Of a stretch of DNA of 64,000 bases, positions 7,451-16,620 are shown in pieces; the first letter of the stretch is position 1, and the number at the start of each line of letters is the position of its first letter. The notes under the pieces were generated by a model that worked only from the letters and a program-made list of their open reading frames with translations, searched no databases and was not told the origin of the DNA. This DNA is from an uncultured Bacteroidales bacterium (GTDB lineage Bacteria; Bacteroidota; Bacteroidia; Bacteroidales; UBA11471), in contig CANQAM010000004.1 of NCBI GenBank assembly GCA_947589325.1, positions 1 through 64,000 of the forward strand, read 5' to 3'. The translations under genes were made by a program, and so were the position numbers.

Positions 7451-8122
7451 CAACACAACACCGCGGCACCAAGATTTCCCGCCTTTCCCTCCTATTTGCA
7501 TTGTCTATCAACAAGTTTCCGACATGGGCGGATAAGCCCTTACAGGTTGCACGTGGGTATTTTGCCTTTCATTTCTCCGAAATTGTAAATCGTTTCGCGT
7601 ATAACAGGTTCCCCCCACTCCGTTCGACGGTCGCAACAAAGAACAAAATAAAAAACATACCTTTGTAGTAGAAAACCGGTCATGTGACCAAAAATATTTT
7701 ATTGTTTATGGAGATTAATAAGTGCTTCTATATTTTAATGAATTAAGTAACAATAGAGTAACAAATTATTTTCACAGCTGACATCGGAAATAAACGCTGC
7801 GCTGTTGCCCAAATCCGGTAATGGGTTTTGCTTGTCCGGCATATACATTTTTTCTGTTAAAAAACATGAAATTCCAATTCGGCTAACGTGTTTGTCAAAC
7901 TTAATTTATACATTTGCACGATATCTTTCAAATTTACTCGTTTATTTTGAGTAAAATTAAGAGGATTTACAAGCGTGAACAATATTAAACGATTATTAGC
8001 GGGATATTCGAATCTGCATTCAGGGAGTACGAAAAGTGTACCGGTTGTTTTCGCCCATAACGAAGGGGTTGGCCGTTTGATAGTGTGCTGATATTCCGTA
8101 AAACGGTTCTACGCAGATAGAT
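7451..8122 (+). other. Intergenic region between the invertible segment and the SusC operon
   Basis: No convincing gene in 672 bp. It holds a -7-like TACCTTTG at 7658-7665 with no clear -33, a perfect palindrome GGTCATGTGACC at 7678-7689, a 12-codon frame at 7709-7747, a -7-like TACATTTG at 7909-7916 and a small hairpin around 7930-7955 (TTTACTC / GAGTAAA). Transcription leaving the invertible promoter in its present orientation would run through this region towards SusC. Confidence 0.5.
7909..7916 (+). promoter_or_regulatory. Candidate -7 element for the SusC operon
   Basis: TACATTTG at 7909-7916 matches TAnnTTTG. The nearest TTTG (7891-7894) is only 14 nt upstream, shorter than the usual 19-21, so the match is partial. 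The 5' leader to the SusC ATG would be about 200 nt. Confidence 0.4.
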
Positions 8123-11100
8123 ATGCAAATGAATTCTCCACAAAACGCCGTCCGGCAAATACGTTTCTGGATATGTGTCCTGCTGTTGGCGGCAGGAGTG
8201 TATCCGGGCGCCGCTCAACGGGTAAAGACCGAGAATGCCAACACCTTCAAGGTGACGGGGAAAGTGCTCGATTCCAAAGGGGCGAATATGCCCGGAGCTA
8301 CCATCATCATCGATGCCGACGGCAAAGCGGTGGGAACCAATGCCGATGCGCAGGGGTATTTTTCGATCGTTTCGCCGGTCGATTCGGGAACCTTGAAAGT
8401 CAGTTTCGTGGGGTACAAATCCAAAAGCCAGAAATTTCATGCGGGCACGGAGGTCGTGGTAGAGTTAGAAGAAGACGCCTTCATCGACGAGGTAACCGTA
8501 ATCGGTTACGGCGTGCGCTCGAAGCGCAAGGTCGTCGGGGCCATTTCCTCCGTGAAAGCCGAAGATTTACAGGACGTTTCGGCTCCGAGCCTCGACATCA
8601 TGCTTCAAGGGCGTGTGGCCGGCCTCGGCGTCATACAGCAGTCGGGAGCGCCGGGAAGCGGCTCGACCTCCATGACCATTCGCGGCTACAACTCGCTGCT
8701 CGATGACGAGGCCGGATACAAGAGTTCCGGAGCCCCGCTTTACGTAATCGACGGCGTTCCCGTACATTCGTTCACTTCGCCCGTAACCGGAACCAACACC
8801 ATTGCCGAGATAGACCCTTCGACAATCGAGTCGGTAGAGGTATGCAAGGACGCCGCTTCGGCGGCGATCTACGGTTCACGTGCCGCAAACGGCGTGATTC
8901 TTATCACGACGAAAAAGGGGCGCGAGGGGCATGCCTCGTTTTCGGCCAACGTATCCTACTCGATTGCCGAACTTCCGGAGGCGCCCGCCCAGCTGGGCGG
9001 ACGCATGGAGCGCATGCACTACATGCAGATGGCCATGGCAACCAGCGGGGCCTATTACGACAAATCATCAGGAACCTACAAATACCCGACCTCCTACGAA
9101 GAGGCGGCCCTCAACGGCGTGGATTTCGATCTGTTCTGGAACCGCGGACAGGGAATGCCGGCGCTGCCGTTAGTGCAGGACTCGCTCAACACGTTTTATA
9201 ACAATTCGACGAACTGGTACAAATACATGTTCCGCATGGGGCAAGTCATCAATGCCAACATTCAAGCCAGCGGCGGCAACGCGACGATGAACTATCTGGT
9301 AGGCGGCGGCATCTACAAGGAGACGGGCATCATGCCGGGCAGCGATTTCCTCCGCGGGAACGTCATTGTCAATCTTTCGGTGAAACCGGTCAAGAACCTG
9401 ACACTCGACAACCGCACCTATCTCGCCTATACGGATCGCAGCCGTGGTCAAGGCGGCGGTGCCGGCGGAGCTTTCGAGTCTGTGACTGTCGATCCTCGAT
9501 ATCAGTCTTCGCTCTATTCCAGCGGCGGTTCGGTCGAAGAGAAAGTTCTCCAAATGCTCAACGGGCAGTCGGAAGATAACACCTCCTACCGGCTGCGGGA
9601 GAGCATGGTGCTCTCGTGGGAGATCATCTCCGGACTGACGGTTTCGACTTCGGCGTCGATGGATTTCAATCAAGTGAATCAAAATTTTTTCCGGCCAAGC
9701 TATCTCGACCCAACATACAAAGAGAGTAAATCGACGGGCACCGTCGAGCGGGATATTCTTCTCTCCAACGAGAATTTAATCAACTACAACTTCTCGGTGA
9801 AGAAGCACAATTTCGACCTGCTGGCTGGAATTTCGTTCGATGCCAACAAGATTTGGACGATCAGCGGCTCCGGCTCCGGCGGGCCGAGCGACAATGTATA
9901 TTATGTAACGAGTGCCTTTCCCGAGATGGTCTACGATCCCGTGTCGGACTATTACCGTGCGATGATGCACTACCAGTCCAATTTCACGGAGACAGCCATG
10001 ACCAGCTACTTCGGCCGCATCGCCTATAATTACAATGAAAAGTATCTGTTGGAAGCCACGGTGCGTTGCGACGGTTCATCGGTTTTCGGTCCGGAAGTCC
10101 GCTGGGCGACTTTCCCTTCGGTGGCCGTCGGGTGGGCTTTCTCCGAGGAGAAATTCATGAAATGGGCATGGTGGCTCGATTTCGGCAAGGTGCGCGCCAG
10201 CTGGGGACAGACCGGCAGCCAGTTCGAGATTCCCTATCTGGCTCAAGGTTTGATGGAACCGGGCTACAAGTTCGATGGGGTGCAGGGAATGCGCCCCTCG
10301 GGGGTTGTAAACCGCAAACTGCGCTGGGAGCAGGCCGATCAGTATGACGTGGGATTAGATATGGACATGTTCAACCGCCGTTTTTCGTTAAGCGTCGATT
10401 GGTATCACAAATACACCAAATCACTGATTTACAGAGTTCCCATGCCGGGCGACATGTACGGCGAAGCCAATTTTCAGTGGCGGAATGCCATGGCGGTTTC
10501 CAACGACGGTGTGGAAATCGAGGCCAAGGTGGACATCATACGCACAAAGAAGTTCTCTTGGCGTACACGCTTGAACATCTCCCGAAACTGGAACCGTTTC
10601 CGAAAAAGTTATTCGGGGACGGACATCGCAGCCGAAATGGTCATCGGCAAGCCGTTGAGCGGCATCTGGCTCTATAAGGACGAGGGATTTATCCAGAACG
10701 AAGACGACGTTCCGTTCTATTACGACGAAGAGGGCAAGAAACACCTGCTCTCGCCCGATGGCGACGACACTTTTTCGTTCAAACCGGGCATGCGTAAAAT
10801 CGCCGACCTGAACGGCGACGGGCAGATCGACGAGGACGACCGCTACTACGCGGGCAGCGCTTTACCGACCATTTACGGCGGCTGGTCTCACGAACTGCGC
10901 TGGAATGGTTTTGATCTGACTTTTTTCCTCTCCTTCACGTTTGGGCAGAACATGATCAATGCATTCCGATACCAGACCGTTCAGGGCGAAGATCATACGT
11001 CGCGCCCAATCTTTGCGCATGTAAGTCCGAACGATTTTTGGCAGCAGGAGGGCGACAATCCTTCGTTCCCTGCATACGGTTTCTATCCCAATGCGTCCAT

Positions 11101-11371
11101 GCAGTATAGCGGATTGTTCTCGTCGAATCTGGAAAAGGTGCATTACTGCAAACTCAAACAGCTGACACTGGGCTACTCGCTGCCCCAGCGTATCACACGC
11201 AAAATCTTGCTTTCGGGACTGCGCGTGTTCGTGACGGGCGAGAATCTTTTCACGCTGAGCAACTACTCGGGACTGGATCCGGAAGTGGTGAACGTCTACA
11301 CCGGCATCGACAACGGTGCGGCCTACCCCCTTTCGCGTAAATGGACCATCGGTTTGACGATCAATTTTTAA
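8123..11371 (+). CDS. SusC/RagA-type TonB-dependent transporter (non-PUL operon)
   Basis: 1082 residues. A signal peptide (residues about 1-32) is followed by a carboxypeptidase-D-like domain (TFKVTGKVLDSKGANMPGAT), a TonB-box/plug region (IDEVTVIGYG; LQGRVAGLGV; IRGYNS; PLYVIDGVPV; ILITTKKG) and the 22-stranded beta-barrel, ending LSRKWTIGLTINF. There is no N-terminal secretin/STN domain, so it is a plain SusC rather than a FecA-like transducer. It imports an unknown substrate through the outer membrane with TonB energy, together with the SusD encoded 5 bp downstream. An alternative ATG lies two codons in (8129). The operon it opens encodes no carbohydrate-active enzyme. Confidence 0.92.
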   Translation: MQMNSPQNAVRQIRFWICVLLLAAGVYPGAAQRVKTENANTFKVTGKVLDSKGANMPGATIIIDADGKAVGTNADAQGYFSIVSPVDSGTLKVSFVGYKSKSQKFHAGTEVVVELEEDAFIDEVTVIGYGVRSKRKVVGAISSVKAEDLQDVSAPSLDIMLQGRVAGLGVIQQSGAPGSGSTSMTIRGYNSLLDDEAGYKSSGAPLYVIDGVPVHSFTSPVTGTNTIAEIDPSTIESVEVCKDAASAAIYGSRAANGVILITTKKGREGHASFSANVSYSIAELPEAPAQLGGRMERMHYMQMAMATSGAYYDKSSGTYKYPTSYEEAALNGVDFDLFWNRGQGMPALPLVQDSLNTFYNNSTNWYKYMFRMGQVINANIQASGGNATMNYLVGGGIYKETGIMPGSDFLRGNVIVNLSVKPVKNLTLDNRTYLAYTDRSRGQGGGAGGAFESVTVDPRYQSSLYSSGGSVEEKVLQMLNGQSEDNTSYRLRESMVLSWEIISGLTVSTSASMDFNQVNQNFFRPSYLDPTYKESKSTGTVERDILLSNENLINYNFSVKKHNFDLLAGISFDANKIWTISGSGSGGPSDNVYYVTSAFPEMVYDPVSDYYRAMMHYQSNFTETAMTSYFGRIAYNYNEKYLLEATVRCDGSSVFGPEVRWATFPSVAVGWAFSEEKFMKWAWWLDFGKVRASWGQTGSQFEIPYLAQGLMEPGYKFDGVQGMRPSGVVNRKLRWEQADQYDVGLDMDMFNRRFSLSVDWYHKYTKSLIYRVPMPGDMYGEANFQWRNAMAVSNDGVEIEAKVDIIRTKKFSWRTRLNISRNWNRFRKSYSGTDIAAEMVIGKPLSGIWLYKDEGFIQNEDDVPFYYDEEGKKHLLSPDGDDTFSFKPGMRKIADLNGDGQIDEDDRYYAGSALPTIYGGWSHELRWNGFDLTFFLSFTFGQNMINAFRYQTVQGEDHTSRPIFAHVSPNDFWQQEGDNPSFPAYGFYPNASMQYSGLFSSNLEKVHYCKLKQLTLGYSLPQRITRKILLSGLRVFVTGENLFTLSNYSGLDPEVVNVYTGIDNGAAYPLSRKWTIGLTINF

Positions 11372-11376
11372 CGGCT

Positions 11377-12915
11377 ATGAAACGGACGATTTTCTATCTC
11401 TGCATATTGCTTTCGGGAGTGATGACGGTTTCTTGCGAACTGGATCTCGAACCGAAAAACTCGGTAACGTTCGAACATTTTTTCAAGACCGAAGAAGACC
11501 TCTTCTCTGTCGTTGCCGAGATTCACGGCGAGCTGCGCGAAACGCTGTTGTCCGTGCCCTACCACGAATACATGGGTGCTATCATCGACCGCATCAGCGG
11601 GGCGGCTTCGGTTTACGAACGGCTTAGGAACCTCGACCCGAACACCGTAGCGGCCGATTCCCGGCAGGAGCAATGGAAAAAATACTACAACGTGATTACG
11701 CTCGCAGACCTTTTCATGGACAATTACCATAAAGCAGAGCATGTCGATCCGGAACGGCTGAATTTCTGCATCGGACAGTGTTATTTCGCCAAGGCGGTTT
11801 GCTATATGTATCTGGGACGCATCTGGGGCGACGCCGTCATCACGAAGGGCAGCCTTTATTCGGGCAAATATGCCAAAAGTCCGGCAGAAGCCGTAATCGA
11901 CACGGCAATCGCCTATGCCCACCGTGCCTATGACATTCTGCCGAAATATAGCGAGATGCGGGGCATCAACGGCAAAGTGCTGGTTTCGAAACAATACGGC
12001 TGCAAGGGGAGCGCCGCGGCCGTACTGGCCCATCTCTACGCATGGAAAGGCTCCTTACAGGGCGACAGCCAAGCGCTCGGCGAAGCCGAGGCATGGTGTT
12101 CGCGTTTCTTCGACCCGGCCTACGCCTCCGAAATCGGGACCTATACTCTGGCTGCCGATCCCGAAGAGGTGTGTCAAAAAACGTTGGTTCGAACCGGCGA
12201 GGAGAGCATCTTCGAGGCGGAGGTCAATTTTTATGAATTGAGCCCGGGCTATTTCCTGCCCGGCACACACATGATAAGCTATCCCGTCATGCTCAACAGC
12301 CAGCGGGAAGATGTGGCTGACGCCTATTTCGGAATCTATCTCAACACGGTGAACAAGATGTACAGGGCAGGCGACAAGCGCCGCACGGCCTACTTTTACA
12401 AACCGGACGATCCGCAGGAGGCCAATACCCTCGGGCTGGCCTACCTCTACAAATGGCGCAATACCTATTACCTCCAATCGAGTTCCATCGAGCCGATCTT
12501 TTCGAACATGGACTGCAACAAAGTGCTGATTCGGCTGGCGGACATCTGCCTGCTGCGGGCCGAGTGCAGGGTGAAGCTGGGCGATATGGTCGGGGCAGCC
12601 GATGATTTGAACCGTATCCGCGACCGGGCCGGAGCCAATCGCTTTCCTGATGCCGACGCCGAAGAAACCGACGCCGACTTGCAGCTGCTGGTTTTTCGGG
12701 AGCGGGAAAAGGAGCTCCTGCTCGAAGGACAGCGCTATTACGACGTCGTGCGCAACGGCAACGACTACGTGCGTCGGGAGTTGAGCGAAGGCTTCGCGGA
12801 GCTGACCGATATGGACATCGCCAACGGGGCACTCTATTTGCCGGTGCCCAGAACAGCGTTCACCGATAACGATTTGATGATCCAGAATACCTACTGGCTC
12901 TCCAAAATGAAATAG
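11377..12915 (+). CDS. SusD/RagB-type substrate-binding lipoprotein
   Basis: 512 residues from ATG 11377, chosen for the signal peptide MKRTIFYLCILLSG ending in lipobox TVSC (Cys20). It has the SusD layout: ELDLEPKNSVTFEHFF at the mature N-terminus, TPR-like helices in the middle (FAKAVCYMYLGRIWGD; GSAAAVLAHLYAWKG), RLADICLLRAECRVKLGD, and the C-terminal FREREKELLLEGQRYYDVVRNG with PVPRTAF. It forms the lid of the SusC transporter encoded immediately upstream. Full length. Confidence 0.92.
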   Translation: MKRTIFYLCILLSGVMTVSCELDLEPKNSVTFEHFFKTEEDLFSVVAEIHGELRETLLSVPYHEYMGAIIDRISGAASVYERLRNLDPNTVAADSRQEQWKKYYNVITLADLFMDNYHKAEHVDPERLNFCIGQCYFAKAVCYMYLGRIWGDAVITKGSLYSGKYAKSPAEAVIDTAIAYAHRAYDILPKYSEMRGINGKVLVSKQYGCKGSAAAVLAHLYAWKGSLQGDSQALGEAEAWCSRFFDPAYASEIGTYTLAADPEEVCQKTLVRTGEESIFEAEVNFYELSPGYFLPGTHMISYPVMLNSQREDVADAYFGIYLNTVNKMYRAGDKRRTAYFYKPDDPQEANTLGLAYLYKWRNTYYLQSSSIEPIFSNMDCNKVLIRLADICLLRAECRVKLGDMVGAADDLNRIRDRAGANRFPDADAEETDADLQLLVFREREKELLLEGQRYYDVVRNGNDYVRRELSEGFAELTDMDIANGALYLPVPRTAFTDNDLMIQNTYWLSKMK

Positions 12916-12919
12916 CGCC

Positions 12920-13570
12920 ATGAAAAAACATCTCATCATCTTGCTGTTCGTCTTTGCGTTCGTCTCCTGTACGAAATACAATTATCTGGATACGGGAGTG
13001 TCCAATCCGTATTTCGACGGCGATATGTACGCCTATCTGCAAAGCGGTTCCTACAATTGGGACTCTATCGTGAAGATCATCGACAGGGCACAGTTGCAAG
13101 ATGTCTTCCACCACGACGAAATTACCTTCATGGGGCTCACGAACCACTCCATCCGCCAGTGGCTGATTCAGGGGGGCAAGGGGTACGAGGCCGGATACAG
13201 GCAGGTTGCCGATATCCCCGAAACGATGTGTCGGGCCATCGTGCTGAGTCTGGTGATCGACGGCAAAATGCTGCGCGACGACATCGAGCGGATAGAACTC
13301 AACGAAAAGGGAGAGTATATCGGCGGCGGCCGGATCTGCAAGACCCGTTACGGGAATTACATCTGGCTGTGGACCGAACAGAAACCCTACATGGGCGTCG
13401 ATGGGCTGGGCCCTGTAAGCCTGAGCATGACGACGCTCATGGAGGACATGAAGACCCAAGTGGCCACCAATACGATCGCTTCGGGCGACATCCAACCCAA
13501 CAACGGAGTGGTGCATGCGTTGGAATACAGCTATCATTTGGACAATATCGGAGTTTTACCCTATGAATAA
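12920..13570 (+). CDS. Fasciclin (FAS1)-like lipoprotein
   Basis: 216 residues with lipobox FVSC (Cys17). The mature protein shows a single FAS1-like domain: DMYAYLQS, IVKIIDRAQLQDVF, ITFMGLTNHSIRQWL (in place of the usual FxPTNxA), and NNGVVHALEYSYH, the closing motif of FAS1 domains. It starts 4 bp after the SusD stop, so it is a surface partner of this SusC/SusD pair. FAS1 domains mediate adhesion or ligand binding; the ligand here is unknown. The match is weaker than for the PUL FAS1 proteins further on. Confidence 0.65.
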   Translation: MKKHLIILLFVFAFVSCTKYNYLDTGVSNPYFDGDMYAYLQSGSYNWDSIVKIIDRAQLQDVFHHDEITFMGLTNHSIRQWLIQGGKGYEAGYRQVADIPETMCRAIVLSLVIDGKMLRDDIERIELNEKGEYIGGGRICKTRYGNYIWLWTEQKPYMGVDGLGPVSLSMTTLMEDMKTQVATNTIASGDIQPNNGVVHALEYSYHLDNIGVLPYE

Positions 13571-13574
13571 TCCT

Positions 13575-14006
13575 ATGAAAAAAGTCGCATGGATTTTCTT
13601 GGGCAGCCTGCTGGTTGCATGCCTTGCAGGTTGCTCGGAGCAAGAGATCGGATATCTGCAAACCGTAAACGCCGTTTATGTGCCCGACCAGATGGATATT
13701 CGTCTGGTTCTCGACGATGAATTAGATGCCTACCGCATTTACAACGTCGCTCCGTGGGTAAGCCCCATGATGCAGGGCGTCATCGGGACAGAACCGATTC
13801 GCTACGAAATCGAGAAAGTTGAGAGTACGGACGGCGACGCCGAGATGTTCCGCAGCCTGCTGACAGTGCGCGGAGGAGGCCGCATGGAGTTTCCGCTGGT
13901 GAGCGACATCGTGCCCGGGGAATATCGCATTTCAATCCGCGTCAGCAACGAGGGACATTCTCGGATTTTGGAAAATATATTTACGTTCAACGTGAAAGAA
14001 AAATAA
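13575..14006 (+). CDS. Small lipoprotein of the SusC/SusD operon, unknown function
   Basis: 143 residues from ATG 13575 (MKKVAWIFLGSLLVAC, lipobox CLAGC, Cys20). An ATG at 13563, overlapping the preceding stop, would add four residues and is also possible. The mature part is beta-rich (VYVPDQMDIRLVLDDE; GVIGTEPIRYEIEKV; PGEYRISIRVSNEG), suggesting one or two immunoglobulin-like sandwiches of the DUF4984/DUF4843 kind often found in such operons. I cannot assign the family firmly. It lies between the FAS1-like and thioredoxin-like genes. Confidence 0.6.
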   Translation: MKKVAWIFLGSLLVACLAGCSEQEIGYLQTVNAVYVPDQMDIRLVLDDELDAYRIYNVAPWVSPMMQGVIGTEPIRYEIEKVESTDGDAEMFRSLLTVRGGGRMEFPLVSDIVPGEYRISIRVSNEGHSRILENIFTFNVKEK

Positions 14007-14013
14007 TTCGACC

Positions 14014-15288
14014 ATGAAAAAAATACTGTTACATATCCTCCTGTTGGCAGTGGCTTGCGGAGTACAAGCTCAGGGCATTCGTTTTTTCGAGGGCTCTTTC
14101 GACGAGGCGCTCAACGCCGCCAAGGCACAGAACAAGCAGGTGTTCGTCGATTTCTACACCGGTTGGTGCGTCTACTGCCGGAAAATGGCGGCCGAGGCTT
14201 TCCCCGATCCTTCGGTCGGGGAGTATTTCAACCGACATTTCATCAATATCAAGATCGACGCCGAATCGGAATCGGGCAAGCCTCTTGCCCGGAAGTATGA
14301 GGTCGTGGCCTATCCCACGCTGCTGATCGTGAACGCTGCGGGAGAAGAGGTCACATCGGTCGAAGGTGGAATGGATGCCGGGCAGTTGCTCAAATGGGTG
14401 CGTGAGGAAACGGGCGATGCGATGACATTCGAACAGATGTACGAAAAACAGAAGAAAGACCGCACCAACGATACCTTAACCCGCCGTCTGCTGCTGGACG
14501 CCTTTGATTTTCTGGCCCGGCAGCCCGAGGGGTACCAGCAGGATCGCTGGCAGTTGCGGGTAGACCGGCTGTATGCCGATTACCGAAAGCGGAAACCGCT
14601 CTCGGAATGGATGAATCCCGAAGATTTCAAAATCCTTGCAGCCTACCATACCGAAACGTCGAAGAACGACGAGGTGTTCGAATACGTGGCGAAAAATTAC
14701 GCCGCCGTAGCCCCGAAAGTGGGCGTAGAGCAAGTCGATGCCTTTCTCTTCATGCTGAACATGCAGCTCACGCAGAAGCTGGCCGAAAAAGGCGACATGG
14801 ATTACCTGAAACGGCTCGAACGTATCAAGGGCGACCTGAAACCCGCTTATGACGGAATGCTCAAAAACAGTCCGATGGACTCCTATACCAGCATGAAATA
14901 CCTGAGCGACGCTTCCTATATTATCTATAACCGCAAGAATGTGGCGCAATATATTTCGCTGATGGACGAATACCTCGGCAAACTGGGCAAGACGGCCGTA
15001 GCCGGCGACTACTCTTCCGCAATCCAAACGCTTTATGAGGCGCTGAACGGCAAACTGCCGGTCGAGGCAGCCCGTAAAGGCATCGAATGGATTACCCGAG
15101 CGTTGCAATTCGAGGGATTAGAGGTAGCCGAGCAGATGGAGCTGCTCATCATGAACGGGGATTGCTACAAAATGCTTCCCGACATCGAGAATGCCCGCAA
15201 GTGCTACAAGCAGGCCTATGCCGTGTCGTTGCAGTTCCAGAACCCGGCACTGTCCATACAAATACAAAACATGATCGACAACCTGTAA
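14014..15288 (+). CDS. Secreted thioredoxin-fold protein with a long helical C-terminus
   Basis: 424 residues. A signal peptide (ending VQAQ, about residue 20) precedes a thioredoxin domain with active site WCVYC (Cys52 and Cys55), the YPTLLIV cis-Pro loop and KYEVVAYP. The remaining roughly 270 residues are alpha-helical with TPR-like features (ENARKCYKQAYAVSL near the end). It probably acts as a periplasmic or surface thiol-disulfide enzyme or chaperone. An oxidoreductase inside a SusC/SusD operon without glycosidases suggests that the operon handles cysteine-containing peptides or proteins, or that its own surface proteins need disulfide handling. Confidence 0.8.
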   Translation: MKKILLHILLLAVACGVQAQGIRFFEGSFDEALNAAKAQNKQVFVDFYTGWCVYCRKMAAEAFPDPSVGEYFNRHFINIKIDAESESGKPLARKYEVVAYPTLLIVNAAGEEVTSVEGGMDAGQLLKWVREETGDAMTFEQMYEKQKKDRTNDTLTRRLLLDAFDFLARQPEGYQQDRWQLRVDRLYADYRKRKPLSEWMNPEDFKILAAYHTETSKNDEVFEYVAKNYAAVAPKVGVEQVDAFLFMLNMQLTQKLAEKGDMDYLKRLERIKGDLKPAYDGMLKNSPMDSYTSMKYLSDASYIIYNRKNVAQYISLMDEYLGKLGKTAVAGDYSSAIQTLYEALNGKLPVEAARKGIEWITRALQFEGLEVAEQMELLIMNGDCYKMLPDIENARKCYKQAYAVSLQFQNPALSIQIQNMIDNL

Positions 15289-15309
15289 GAATACAAAGGA
15301 AACAGGAGT

Positions 15310-16587
15310 ATGAAACGATTGTTATCGCTATTGAGTATATGCCTGTTGTTGGCGGGCTGCGCCGACAAGGAAACAGAGAAAGAACAGCTGAATCCGTACC
15401 GGCCGATCGCCGGACTGACTATTCCGCGGCAGGGACTCGTCGGCGAAGAGGTTGCGATACAGGGACACGGATTTGCCGCGGACTGCCGGATTTCCCTGCA
15501 ACTCAACGGTGCGACCTCCTCGACGGAGGTTCAAGTGACGCATGCGGACGAAAACTCGGTGCGCATTACCGTTCCCGAGACGCTGCGAACCGGATTCTAT
15601 GCCGTGATTCTCCAACAGAACGGCGCCACGACACGCATCGGAGGAATAAATATCTTGGGCGACAGATATGAACAGGGCGATTTCGAAATCTACGTCTTGG
15701 CCGGGGAACAGTTGAAGGTCTATCCCGCGTCGGTTTCCAAACAGGTCATCGCCGGCACACCGCTGCCCGACAGCGGCACCAAAGACCTCGATTATTCGGG
15801 CTATGTCGAAGCATTGCCCGACGGAATGCTATATTACGCCAGCCACGGTTTTGATGAGGTGCCGTACCTCAAAGAAGTGTACGACATAGGGGCCTACAAC
15901 ATGCTCACAGGAAAACGGACGACACCGCGCCAGATCGAGGATTTTTTCGCCATAGGGCAGATCGACGGCAAATTTCACCTGCTCAAAACCGATATCAAGG
16001 AAAATCGAATCTACACCCTCGTGGAGTGGTCGGCATCGGAAGAACGGGAAATTCAGAAATTCGATTTTACGGCTTTCGGCAGTGCACGCATTCTGGTTCC
16101 CGACCAACGGTTCGTCTACTACCCGGCCGAACGGGTGCTGCTCGTCTACGGCAATATGGGACAGGGAGAAAGCATGGCGCAATCGACCTTTACGCTCGAC
16201 TTGCAGACGGGAGAGGTCTTCCGTACAGGGAACAATGCGAATTATCGGTATGCGTATGCCGTGGCGGAGGATCGGCTTTACTGTTTCGCCACGCAGCTGG
16301 ACGAGGGCGATGCCGTAGGGACGAAGGCGCTGCGGATCGACGACGTCCGCCAATGGTCAATCGGCGGCGAAGGGGCCGAGGAACTCCTTTCCGTATCCGG
16401 AACAGGATTCGAATGCCCGGTCTACTCCCCGGTGACCGGCATGATCTACGGCGTGAACGATAGTGAAAGTTTCGAAACATTGCTGACCTTCGATCCACGG
16501 ACGAACCGCTTTGCAGAGAAAAAATGGATCAAACCCGGAATCGCAGGGCTTTTCTATGCCCCGCAGCCTCCCTCCGATACGAAATAA
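15310..16587 (+). CDS. IPT/TIG-domain lipoprotein with beta-propeller-like C-terminus
   Basis: 425 residues, lipobox LLAGC (Cys17). Residues about 30-115 form an IPT/TIG Ig-like domain (PIAGLTIPRQGLVGEEVAIQ, GFAADCRISL, VRITVPETLRTGFYAV). The rest (about 125-425) has repeated strand pairs of the kind seen in beta-propellers, such as DFEIYVLAGEQ, FVYYPAERVLLVYGNM, AYAVAEDRLYCFA and PVYSPVTGMIYGVND. It lies 21 bp after the thioredoxin-like gene. It is probably a surface substrate-binding component of the same operon; the ligand is unknown. Confidence 0.7.
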   Translation: MKRLLSLLSICLLLAGCADKETEKEQLNPYRPIAGLTIPRQGLVGEEVAIQGHGFAADCRISLQLNGATSSTEVQVTHADENSVRITVPETLRTGFYAVILQQNGATTRIGGINILGDRYEQGDFEIYVLAGEQLKVYPASVSKQVIAGTPLPDSGTKDLDYSGYVEALPDGMLYYASHGFDEVPYLKEVYDIGAYNMLTGKRTTPRQIEDFFAIGQIDGKFHLLKTDIKENRIYTLVEWSASEEREIQKFDFTAFGSARILVPDQRFVYYPAERVLLVYGNMGQGESMAQSTFTLDLQTGEVFRTGNNANYRYAYAVAEDRLYCFATQLDEGDAVGTKALRIDDVRQWSIGGEGAEELLSVSGTGFECPVYSPVTGMIYGVNDSESFETLLTFDPRTNRFAEKKWIKPGIAGLFYAPQPPSDTK

Positions 16588-16620
16588 CAACCTTTTTTTA
16601 ACCCTTAATACAAAATTATT

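Noticed and set aside
7396..7668. A 90-residue plus-strand open frame across the right inverted repeat
   Set aside because: It would span the recombination site, lacks family features and is Ser/Arg/Phe-biased; probably chance.
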